NCBI GenBank assembly: GCA_036971715.1
Contig: JAVHJL010000010.1
Coordinates: forward strand, 434,001-498,000
Length of the DNA: 64,000 bases
Source: Arthrobotrys musiformis
Lineage: Eukaryota; Ascomycota; Orbiliomycetes; Orbiliales; Orbiliaceae
Reading direction: 5' to 3'
Shown here: positions 45,928-56,167 of the stretch, one piece after another
Layout of the letters: every line of letters begins with the position of its first letter
Numbering within the stretch: the stretch's first letter is position 1
Program-made: the position numbers and the translations under genes
Notes under the pieces: generated by a model
What the model was told of the DNA's origin: nothing
Seen by the model: only the letters and a program-made list of their open reading frames with translations
The model's database searches: none

Positions 45928-48593
45928 TTAAGTGAGTCCAACAATCTTTTCACCAGCAGGCAACTTGACCTCATATTCCAATGGCAATTTGCAGCTCCTT
46001 CCTTTCTCCAACTTGACAGTATACGTGATCTCTCCGTTCCCGGCTGTCTTCATAACGGCAGATGCACTACCCCACTTGTTATCCAGGTTAGTGCTGCCAG
46101 GAGCACCGGTTCTAACAGGGTCTCCACCGTCGCGGAGGCCTTTGGGATTGACAATATTAACTCTGAGGCGCTCATCTTCCGAGATTGGGATCTGATCGAG
46201 GACCGTGAGAGTCAATTGCTGTGATTTGGCGTTGTGGATGAAAATGGAACGCTTGTACAATGTGACATTCTCTTTAGAAATGAACCCTTGGGATGAAGAA
46301 ACAAGAGTAGGCTTGGCGTATGAAACATGGACTCCGGTGTCCACGCCCAATGAGAGACTGATGACATCATCGGGGGGACAATGTGGGATGCTCGTTTGTC
46401 CTAAGAATGAACCATCGACGGTGAGCCCTGCGACACCGCGGAGTAAGGTGTGCTTCGAAGTGTTCTTGAAACGGGCTTTGAGGAAAGCGGCAGAGCGAAG
46501 TTTAGCGACTGCGATGGAAGTGAAGGTTACCGATGGAAGCTCGATGGTACTGATGACCTGGCGGCGCACGAGAGGGCTCGATTTGATGGTCTTAAGCCCG
46601 GAAATATCATATGTGGTTGTCATTCCGTAAGACTCATAGCTGCTGGATTCGGCAATAAGCATCGAAGCGCGAGATGGTGCGAGGGTGGACGCGCCATCGT
46701 CGCCGGCACCTAGGGCTTCCTCAGGCTTTTCATTCGTTGGTCCGCTCGGGCCAGACTCTGGTGGTGGAGGAACTGCGCCGCCCCCACCGCCCCACAGCGC
46801 ACCCGAAGTTGACTGCGCAGCAGGCAGGCCGAAAGTCGACACTGGTGCCTGTGATTGTCCAAAGACACCTGCCGGGGCTGCCTGTTGGGCCTGTGCGCCG
46901 AATGCACCGAAAGCATTGGCGGTGGGCTGCACAGGGAGATCACCCAGGGTGGATGCCAATGAAATGTTATTAGCGTTCGAGTTTCCGAACAATCCTCCAC
47001 CGGTAGGCGCCTGGAAATTTGAAGCTACCTGCTGTCCGAAGCCACCTCCTTTTGCCATCGGGTGGATTTGAGCCTGAGACTGTAGGATGTTCGCCTGTTG
47101 CTGCATCTGCTGCTGCTGCTGCTTCTGTTTAGAGAGGTTAGTTTATATTATTTTACGCTCGAATTACCCAATACGCTTTACTTACGTTGTTTCCAAACAA
47201 AACACCTCTCTTAGCAAGTGCCTGTTGCTCCTTAATTGAATATAGCCCAGCAGTGTTATCCGCATCCGTAGCATAGCGCGCGAACCCACTTTTCTGAAGC
47301 GACAATGTCCAGGGCGTCATAACAGGGACGACTTCCCTCAGCCCACCAAACGTCTGAGCAGAGGACGAGAATGTGATCTTTGAATCTCGCCAAGTTTCGT
47401 ATGTCTTGTTCTCGAAATGAGCACGGTAGACAATCTGCCCGGTGTTGGAGGTACTGTCGAGACGCAAGTCGTAGCGAGGGTACCACTTAGCATTATGTAC
47501 GACTGCTTCTGTTAGCTACATATCTTAATGTATGGGCAGGAATATGCACTTACGGTATTTGAGGGTGAGGCTAGCTTCGGTTTCCGAGTTTGTCTCGACC
47601 ATAACCTTCACACGAAAGCTATTTGCTGGACGAAGGCCCCTTTCTGCATCTTTCTGCGCTCTCTTCTCTCTCTTCTCTTCATTTTTCTTCGCTCTCTCCT
47701 TAGCTTTGGATTTTATAGCCTTATGTTTAGCGGCTGTTGGCCCTTTCAATTTCTTAGCCCTCTCCTTTTGTTTGGCAACCAGAGCCTTCTCCAGCTTTTC
47801 AAGGGAAGCCTTAGCGGCTTTGTGCTGCTTGTACAAGATCTTGCGCGATTCCTGGTACGCGTCTAGGAACTGTGTCATGGTTTCCGGAGCAGCCACTTCA
47901 GCTGTAATAGTAGCACCGTATTTCTCCAAAGCTCCAAGTTGGACTTCAGCATTCTTCAACTCTTCGGAGGCATCGTGAGCCGAAGCTCGGATCTCCTTGA
48001 TCTCCTGATCGATCTCTCTGATTTCAGCGAATGCTGGATCCTCCTCTTCGTCGAGTTCAGACTCGGACTCGGATTCTGAATCTTCTGATTCTGAATAATC
48101 GTCTTCAAAGCGAGTTGGGTGTTGACCGAACAGGCCGCCGGGGACTCTGGTGAACCAGACTGTCTCAACGACCATATCGGTGATGATAGCGTCACCTTTG
48201 CCCTCGACTTTGATCGAATGTTCTTGACAATAACCGGTCACATCTTTGATAGTGACCTCATTAACACCCGGCTGTTTTTTGGGCGAGGTTATACATGTTA
48301 GCTTCTACTTCTTAAGTTTTATGCAAAAAGAACGTACGGCACCAATATATTTCACAAAGCTCCAATATTCACAAATTCCACGAAAAGGGTATTTTATGAG
48401 GGGGTTTTATGAGGGGAAAACTACTTACTTTCAATTGGACATTTTCAATATCGCGAATAATCTGCGCTTGATCTGGGTAGAGAACTACAGAGTTCGCAGG
48501 GAGGTCTTTGATGCTGAAGGTGAGTTTGTGGGGGTCCTCGAAGGTACCGGTAGCACCGCCGCTAGCGGCGTCGATTTCCTTGCCTTTCACCAT
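45928..48593 (-). CDS. MuiA-type DUF4140/DUF4139 protein
   Basis: A 797-residue protein of the family named after the bacterial mucoidy inhibitor A; the biochemical role in fungi is unknown. Exons: 48429-48593, 47554-48271, 47186-47502 and 45928-47121. The N-terminus (DLPANSVVLYPDQAQIIRDI, LKPGVNEVTIKDV, HSIKVEGKGDA) is DUF4140. An acidic patch (SESEDSESESESELDEEED) and a Lys/Glu-rich coiled coil follow. The C-terminal DUF4139 begins LVHNAKWYPRYDLRLDS, runs through VVYRAHFENKTYETW-like strands and ends in GEITYTVKLEKGRSCKLPLEYEVKLPAGEKIVGL. It is interrupted at about residues 401-530 by a Gln run and a Gly/Phe/Ala-rich insert with several Phe-Gly pairs. No signal peptide is present, so it is probably cytosolic. 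Confidence 0.9.
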
Positions 48594-50225
48594 GGTGGAT
48601 TTCTTAGGTGATGTGGAGGGGTTAGGGGGAGATAAGATATAGGATATATATTAGGATGGATGAAGTAGGTAGTTGAAGAGGATGAAGGGGAGGGGGGGTT
48701 TGGTTGTGGAATAGAGTGGATGGTTGTAGATTGATCTAGGCAGGAGATCTTCAATGGTCCCAGGGCTACTACTAGTGACGTTGGTGGGATACAGCACGAC
48801 ACAGTAGTCAGAAATCGATATTGCGCACAATTGCGACGATCCGATACAAAATCTCAACGTGGAGTATAGAGTCAAGAAAAACCCCGTTTACGGTGAAGAT
48901 TACCAAGAAGAACCAAGATCACGAAGTCCACAATATCAATCAAAGGGGAAAGGGAGGTGGTTTTTTTGCACTTTTTCTTCTATGTTAACTTGCACAGACA
49001 GACAGGTACAGCTTAGAATGCAAAGGCGCAGCTGAAGAACAAGCGGCAGTTTGGAGGACGGTGCGAGTTTAAAAGCTTAGTCAGGATCCAAAAGTTGCTC
49101 CCCAAAAGGATCCAAGATCACGTGAGTCGTAGTGTGGGTCATAGATGTGGAGCTCTTGGCAGTATTGATACAAGGGCAGGCTGGTGCCTTGATGCGAGTC
49201 TGAAGCCAAGGCATACTGGGTCAAGATTTACAATGCTGGATATGGCGAGTAAATATCGAGAATGCTCGTTTTATAGGTTGCATTGATGCTCACAGTGCAT
49301 AGGGGGTCTTTCAAAAATCGACTTCAAGAGTCGGCGGCCAGTCTAGAACGTGGGAAGTTAGGCGTGGAACCCACAATGCCACCAATTTGGCTACGCCATT
49401 AGGTAGGAAATTATGAGTCTATGAATTAGAATAAAAAAATATTTGAGCAATGCATCTAAATGACGCGGCCGTCGACATTGAGGCCCAGGTAGCCTGGGCG
49501 AATTTAGAACACATGACTTTATCGTGAGATCTAGAGGGCCACATTGGTCAATTGGGCCATTGATACCTACAATCACTAATGTGCCCCAGTATCAAGCCTA
49601 ATAGATCTCTCGACTTCCATGTATTTTTTTCGGCAGGCATTTGAACCCCGACTATGAGTGCATATAATTGCATAAGGATCCAGTAACTAGTACACCTGGG
49701 CATGCACTAGCGGATGGATTCGATGTAGCCTGTGAAAAGAGTTGACGTTGTGGTATTTTACAGGCCATCGGGTTACACGACCGCAGCCGCATTCGGTGTT
49801 TCTCTTCTTCGTTCTTCAACACCATCTGAGTCCACGCTGGTTCGGTCTCGCGGTCCCACCTAAAAGCACCATCGAGAAACGAATCACTCCGATCTAAACC
49901 CTCTACATTCATCCTTCGTAATCCCGGCCGAGTGAGCTTCGTGGTTATGGCGAATAAGTACCGATGCCTCGGCCCAGCCATGTTTTGTCCAAGCGAAACC
50001 ACGATAGGCAGCGGATGACCTAATGGAGCGCATTACAATTTGAGCTGGGGCGCCGGGCCCAAATTCCCCGGCAGTTGTGCATATCGATGCCACGACTCCT
50101 AGCTTCATGTTGAATACATACCGCATCGACTCTCCATTGCCACGAAACCCCAAATACTTCGGATCCCTCGATCGAAACCCGTTCGAAAGAGGTTAATTAG
50201 AGCTCGATATAAGAGTTGGTTAGCG
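48594..50225. other. Divergent intergenic region of 1.6 kb
   Basis: It separates the MuiA-type gene (minus) from the alpha/beta hydrolase (plus), so it should hold two promoters. Between about 49320 and 49720 the minus strand contains A-box- and B-box-like sequences resembling decayed tRNA genes. Frames at 49652-50002 and 49884-50153 overlap on the same strand and lack motifs. Confidence 0.5.
49335..49405 (-). other. Possible tRNA-like relic
   Basis: On the minus strand TAGCCAAATTGGTGGC matches the A-box pattern of tRNA genes with its D-stem GCC/GGC, and CACGTTCTAGACTGG follows at about the distance of a B-box. The T-stem and acceptor do not pair, so a working tRNA is unlikely. Confidence 0.25.
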
Positions 50226-51368
50226 ATGCCGACCGTGTTTCCTCCCCCGCCGCTGCTGAAGCGAATCCAATTTGTGCTCAAGCTCCTGTGGATGAACAAC
50301 TTCGTTCGTTTCTACCTTTTCGTTCGGTATGGCCTCTCCCTACACCACTGCCACCTTCTCGAAACTACAGTACCGATAGCTAACTTGGTCGTATCTAGCC
50401 GTCTCTACCGTGTCGGTTACTACAAAGACCCTCCGACGTTCACGCTGACCATCCCTCAACACAAACTGCCTTCTTACTGGACTCCGTCCACTATCGAAGT
50501 CTACCTTCCGAGTTCTTATCCATCTTCTGCTTCTTCCTCTACGGTCCCAAAATCCTCGGAGCGGTATCCTCTGTTTTTTACTATCCACGGTGGCGGGTTT
50601 AATGTTGGCCATCCAGTTCTGGACTCTGAATTCAACCGTTACATCTCAGATTCAGCATCCTGCATCGTCATCGCCCTAGCATATCGCAAAACACCATACA
50701 ATCGATGGCCCGTTCAACTTCACGATCTTACAGCACTTGTCGTCGAGGTACTAAAAGATGAACGGATATCCCATATCTACGACTCTTCTAAGGTAGCCAT
50801 AGGCGGCTTCAGCGCTGGTGGGAACCTTTCCACTGCGATATCAATCCAACCAGAGCTTAAGGGCAAGATCCAGACAATTGTTCCAATCTATCCGGTACTC
50901 GATTTCACCATGACCACTCAGGAGAAGCTCTCCCATCGGCCTAAAGATGCGCCGCCAGACGTCCTTCGGAATATGGGAGATTTCTTCAGTTACGGATATA
51001 TTCCCCGGGGCACCGACCGAGAAAACCCAAGCCTAAGCCCGTTATTTGCCAAAGCCGAGGACCTGCCGGAGAATATATATCTAGTAGGGTGTGAATACGA
51101 CATGTTGAATATCGACGCTAAGAAGTTTTATGAGAAGTTTGGGAAAGTTAAGAAGAATCTTGTGTTTGATGAGGTTAAGGACGTAAGGCATGGGTTTACA
51201 CATCAGAGTGTGGAGAGGATGAACTCCAAGGCGAACGAGAGGCTTACCAAGATCACCTTTGAGCTCTACGACCGGCTGGCGGTTTGGCTGGCGGATGTGT
51301 GGGAGGGTGAAAAGAAGGGAGGCGAGGCGGAGAATCTGGATCTAGGGGACGATATCGTTATCGTCTAA
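50226..51368 (+). CDS. Alpha/beta hydrolase, hormone-sensitive-lipase type
   Basis: An esterase- or lipase-like enzyme of the alpha/beta hydrolase fold-3 group. The oxyanion motif HGGGF is followed by the nucleophile elbow GFSAGG, an Asp in CEYDML and a His in VRHGF; in the unspliced frame the triad is about Ser196, Asp292 and His322. The frame is open for 380 codons, but positions 50327-50398 look like a 72-base intron (GTATGG donor, GCTAAC branch, TAG acceptor). Removing it keeps the frame and gives 356 residues, with FVRRLYRVGYYKDPP across the junction, which reads more like the family. The N-terminus (LLKRIQFVLKLLWMNNFVRFYLFV) is hydrophobic and could tie the enzyme to a membrane. The last 20 residues are acidic. 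The substrate is unknown. Confidence 0.88.
   Translation: MPTVFPPPPLLKRIQFVLKLLWMNNFVRFYLFVRYGLSLHHCHLLETTVPIANLVVSSRLYRVGYYKDPPTFTLTIPQHKLPSYWTPSTIEVYLPSSYPSSASSSTVPKSSERYPLFFTIHGGGFNVGHPVLDSEFNRYISDSASCIVIALAYRKTPYNRWPVQLHDLTALVVEVLKDERISHIYDSSKVAIGGFSAGGNLSTAISIQPELKGKIQTIVPIYPVLDFTMTTQEKLSHRPKDAPPDVLRNMGDFFSYGYIPRGTDRENPSLSPLFAKAEDLPENIYLVGCEYDMLNIDAKKFYEKFGKVKKNLVFDEVKDVRHGFTHQSVERMNSKANERLTKITFELYDRLAVWLADVWEGEKKGGEAENLDLGDDIVIV
50327..50398 (+). other. In-frame 72-base intron candidate
   Basis: GT-AG ends, a branch-like GCTAAC 17 bases before the acceptor and a length divisible by three. Retention would insert 24 residues without a stop. Confidence 0.65.
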
Positions 51369-52622
51369 GGTTGAAGTGGCTAGTTTATCTACTTACTTGC
51401 TTACCTAGGTACCTATCTATAGCTCCCCTGGTATTTAGATAATCTAGATGAATCTAGACAATAAGGCGCGACAATTTTGTGACACGTACTTCGTAATCTT
51501 CGGAAATATTCAGACCCGTGACAAAAGAAACTATATGGAAACTACGTTCGACTCTTCGAACGGCTCTGGAACTTTGTGGTACTACCATACAGATTCGTGC
51601 TAGAGTCGGCCCGGGAAACTCCATAGTCCAGGTTCTAGGGGCGAGGCAAGCTCGTGTGACTGAGCAGGCATTTGGGCTCTTGGGTATGCTGGGATGACGG
51701 TCGAATTACGTTTCCGATCCGTCGGCCTTGAATCGTCGCTATCCAGTATATATTTCAAGCTTTGGTATCCAGCGGGACTAACTGGATCGAATGGACCTCG
51801 GCTCATTCTCTTAGCTTGAAATATAACACAGCGTCAAGCGAACATGCCGTCATCATCATGCATAAGATACATGTCCCCTGAGTCGGGGACTTTGAAGCAC
51901 CGACTGTGGGGTCTAATGGAACTGCGAGAAAAGACTAAAAAAAGTTGGACACATACGCGCACTTACCAAATCTGGCTGGAGGATGCGTGGGCCCGGGAAG
52001 AATGCTGTTTGTGGATACGTAGATTTTGTATGACGGCAAGGCCGTGTGGATACTTCTATAGTTCCTAGGATCCTTTGAACAAAAAAAATTTTAATGTTTT
52101 TTTGTTGGACTGGTCTTGTGAGCTCCTTGAGTAAAAGATAAAGATAACTTTCCCCCCGATTGGATTTAAGGAGATACAGTTCCCTTCGATTCTTTTTTGT
52201 TTTCCCTTTCCTTCCAGATTCTCTTGAAGTTTTCCGGAATGGAGCTGAATGGAACCCATAGGATTTGATATTGTTCATTTGATCTTGGCTTGAAGGCGGC
52301 TCTGTTGCATTTTGCATGAATAGCTTCCTCGATTTCCGCGTTGGCTTGATATATCAATATTGTAATATCCAGCGACTAGAATTCCAGAGGCCCGAGTCCG
52401 GAAATTGGTCAATGTTTGGATTCCGACTGCACTGCGCTGCGTAGTTTCCTTGCTCACTTGATTTAACGCCATCATCGATATCTTTTAAATTACGGCAAAA
52501 TCCATCAATTTCTACGTCATCGCCTAGTTCCCCAAACCGCCTCCTTCGACTTTGGGACTTGTCTAGACGCCCCCATGCATCTTGATCTATTGGGTTCACA
52601 GCATCTTAATTATTAACGAAAT
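51369..52622. other. Intergenic region of 1.25 kb
   Basis: 3' region of the alpha/beta hydrolase and promoter of the PAF-acetylhydrolase-like gene. No motif-bearing frame was found. Confidence 0.55.
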
Positions 52623-54823
52623 ATGACTTCCATACTCTCTCGCCTTAGCCCGGTTCCCTATTTCCCTTCCTACAAAGGCCCCTACGAAGTAGGTACTATC
52701 GACCTCGAAGTACCTGTCTCACAGTTCGTCGATGAAGGACTCACTCCACCATGCCCAAGCCACTCCGGCATTCCGACGATTCAATTTCGAATATTCTATC
52801 CAGCTGCATTAAAAGGCCAGGCTACTGGCGTCCAGGGCGCTAATTGGGTCCCGTCGCCGAGGAAGGAGTATGTGGCTGCATATTGTAGGTTTGCAGGCGC
52901 CGGCGAGTTTTTGGCAAATGTTCTTTCGTGAGTATTAAAAATCTGATGTATTTGCTTTATTTATACGAATGAGCGAATATAACCCTTGGAGTATATGATG
53001 TTAATTGATGGTTTCTAGCTACATCCCTCGTCACCTGTATTACATCCAAATCCCCGCATACTCAAACCATAACCTACTAGGATTTCCTTCAAAGTTTCCC
53101 GTCGTAGTCTTTTCTCACGGCCTGGGTGGTACGAGGAACACGTACTCTTACATCACAGCCTCCCTCGCCGCTTATGGATGCGTTGTATTCTGCCCTGAGC
53201 ATAGAGACGGGAGTGCACCTGCAACATTTATTCGAGAGCCGAAACGGAAATCTGGACTAGATGAGCTTCAAAGGAGTACCGAAAATGAGCCCCCGAAAAT
53301 CGAGGTTGAGGGCGTACCGCAGACACCGAGTTCTAGTGGATCGGATTGCGAAGATGGGTCTGGCGGGAATAGCTCGCAAGATGAGAAAGAGAAGAAGAAA
53401 CAAACAGACGGTAGCGGCGAGAGTAAAGGCGAAAAGAGCAAGAAGGAAAAGACGCATACATCTAAAGTAAAGGGTGTCACTCGCAGGAGGATAGATTATA
53501 TCTCGCAAGCCCATGAAATTTCACCAGTCACGGCTGCAACCAGAAATAAACAACTCGAAATTCGTTTATGGGAACTTGGGGTTCTCTATGCTGTTATCCA
53601 GGAGCTGGATAAAGGATGGAGAGAAGAGAATATTGACGAAGATCTATACCTCACCGGCGTTAAGAAAACCGGGGATATCTCTCGTCTGCTGAAGATGTTT
53701 GAAGGAAGATTGGATGTTGCTTCTCCCGGAAGCATAACCTGGACCGGACATTCTTTTGGCGCCGCTACGACGACCCAGTTTGTGAAGAGCTGTTGGTACG
53801 CTCCGTTGTTTAAACAGAACGGTGAACTGAAGGAGCCACTGTACGTTCCTTCCGACTATTTACTTAGACACTTCCATCCCGATGGAACTATCGCAAAGAC
53901 GTCAAAGGCACCTAGTGCAGTGCTATTGGATACTTGGTGCTTGCCGTTATTGGGGGACAGGACGAGAGTAATGTGGAAACTACCGATCCCGGGGCCGACG
54001 ATTGGGATTTTTAGCCAGCAGTTTTTCAAGTGGAAAGAGAATTTAAGGGGCTTCAGGTAAGCATTTATCTTCCTAACGAAGTAAAATAAAAACACAGTTA
54101 ACACATAGAGTATATAGGCATGTTATGAATCGCAAAGGCGGAGCCTTCGAGAGCGAATGGTTCAAAGAAGCTCAACAAGAGGAAGATAAAGCCCCTACTA
54201 TCTCTATCCCTACAAACGCCCAAGCTACAAAGGACGAAATTTTACCACAAGTACACAAGCTACACAGAACCTCGAGTCTAGACGTCACGCCCCAGCTACC
54301 TACCGGTTTCCGCCAAGGTGACGAAGCGAAACTAAATGAAGATGAATCAACGGAAGCTGCCATATCAGAGGCCGAGGAAGACATGGAAACACTATCGCTC
54401 AAACGAACTCAAAGCAGGAAATCGCAACTGTCGATTCCGGGACAGCCAGATAGGAGGTTCTATTATGTGGTCGAATCGGCACATATGTCACAAAGCGACT
54501 TTGGAATTTTATTCCCTACGAGCGCGAAGTACTTGCTACGTGTAGCTGATTCGGAGGCTGTGTTGGATTTAAATGTTCGGGCTTTGACGGAGTTTTTGAG
54601 GGAAGGTGGGAAGAATGTTGCTGGGTATGGGGACGAGGAGCGGGATGGCGACATTTTTGGAGAAGGGGTAGTTAAAGGGTGGGAACTGGTGGATTTGGAG
54701 CTAGGAGACGAGGGGCTGAAGAAGTCTGAAGGTTTGAAGAAGGTTGGGGAGGTGATTGAAGAGGCGAAGAAAAAGGTCGGGGAGGTGAAGTCGGAGCCGA
54801 AGGAGGGCGGTCCTAGGCTTTGA
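52623..54823 (+). CDS. PAF-acetylhydrolase-like phospholipase
   Basis: A 682-residue alpha/beta hydrolase of the platelet-activating factor acetylhydrolase isoform II family (PF03403), which removes short or oxidised acyl chains from phospholipids. Exons: 52623-52927, 53019-54056 and 54118-54823. Family marks are VGTIDLEVPVSQF, FRIFYPA, KFPVVVFSHGLGGTRNTYSYI, YGCVVFCPEHRDGSAP, the lipase motif GHSFGA with Ser347, an Asp in AVLLDTWCLPL and a His in ESAHMSQSDFGILFP. It lacks a signal peptide and is thus probably intracellular. It is about 280 residues longer than animal members. The extra length is a Lys/Ser/Glu-rich insert after the HRDGSAP block (about residues 180-260) and a charged C-terminus with Lys/Glu repeats. 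The triad is complete, so activity is likely. Confidence 0.92.
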
Positions 54824-56167
54824 GGAAAAAAAAAAGAACAAAAGTTTCACAAAAACATTTTGGATTTGGTTTTTTTTTTTGGCTGGATAGAGGGGATGTT
54901 CACGGTTATCTATGCATGGTTCTGGCGTATTTGATTCTATATTCTAGTTGGGTGAGAAGACATTTTGAGGCCTAGTGGTTGGTTTATGAGACAAGCTTGG
55001 AATCTCGGTTCTTACAATATCAACAGTCTGTATACGGTAGAATATGCATTATTGGAGACTATGTACACTAAGAAGCGATCTGACAATTTGCAAGATTCCA
55101 TTGGTGGCTTTCCTATATTATGATCTAGTCTCGAGGTAAGACCTTGATCAATCAATCCCGAGCTCCGTAGATTTAACACCGAAAGGTCGTAGCTATAGCT
55201 TCTTTTAGCCTCGCTTTCAGAAGCTTCCATGCGTCTAGGTATAATTGTGGAGCCGGTCCTGATTCGTTCTATGGGTCTGGAGACTACCTCTACGGCACAG
55301 CACCGTCCCACGTGCATGACATGGTTACACACAGCAATTTAAGGAGAGGGATAAATGCTACTACTGAATATATTATACCTCTTACGGATCTCGATCTACA
55401 CCACTCCAAGGGTCCATATGCCCCCCCACAAGACTACACCCAGCAAGGATCCAGCAGCTAGATCCTGTGTTGGCTCCGTGGTATTTTTGGGAGAGTGTGG
55501 CTTAGTCAGAGGTGGCTCAGCACGTGACCAGGGATCTTTCTCACACTCTCTCTGCCTGTTTGCAACCTGATCCTTCCACCATCACTCTCCTCCCTATAAA
55601 TACCCATCGCCCACCTCGCCTCGTTCTCTTCGCTCCCGCCATACAAAGCAAAGCCGCCGACGGCCTCCGCCTTGAGCAAAGGAAACCACAAGTTTCCGGC
55701 AAGAAATCGTCTTAGCTTGAAAGAACCAAGCTTCATAAGAAGCAATTGAAATTATCGCTTGCAATAAAGCGAACCAAATACATAATTGACTTTGTTGTGA
55801 CGTCCACCAAACCCGGCTTACATAACCAGAGCCGAGGAAATAGATAGACAAGCTGGAGCCGTCGTCCCAACTTTTGGTTACGGAAAAGAGTGCCAGTTGC
55901 AACCACGCTCGGCGGCAGACTTGAGGAATTTCTTGTTGAAAGAAATATTGCACAGTGTTGCTGTCGCTGCGGCGAATTTGCTACTTTCTTTCTCTTTCCA
56001 TCTCCATCATCCGTCAAATAGAAGCAAGCCATCGTCCTTTCACCACCGAAACCCACGTATCTACTCCTTGTCTGCTCATCCAAAGCAGCAAGAGTTCATC
56101 TATTTCGCCTTTCCGAATCACTCTCCAATTCTAAGAATCGTCGCACAAGCCTTTTCTACCCGTCAAA
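54824..56167. other. Promoter region of the TFIIA gene
   Basis: The left part is the 3' region of the phospholipase gene. A CACGTG E-box at 55520 and TATAAATA at about 55594 lie in a strong plus-strand promoter layout with C/T-rich sequence after them, more than 550 bases before the TFIIA ATG. No frame in between shows a motif. Confidence 0.5.
55592..55600 (+). promoter_or_regulatory. TATA box with upstream E-box
   Basis: CTATAAATA is preceded 70 bases earlier by GCACGTGACC, a Cbf1/bHLH-type site, and followed by C/T-rich sequence. It may start the long TFIIA leader or a separate non-coding transcript. Confidence 0.45.

Noticed and set aside
49652..50153. Two overlapping minus-strand frames of 116 and 89 codons
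   Set aside because: They use different frames over the same bases, lack motifs and overlap tRNA-like sequence.
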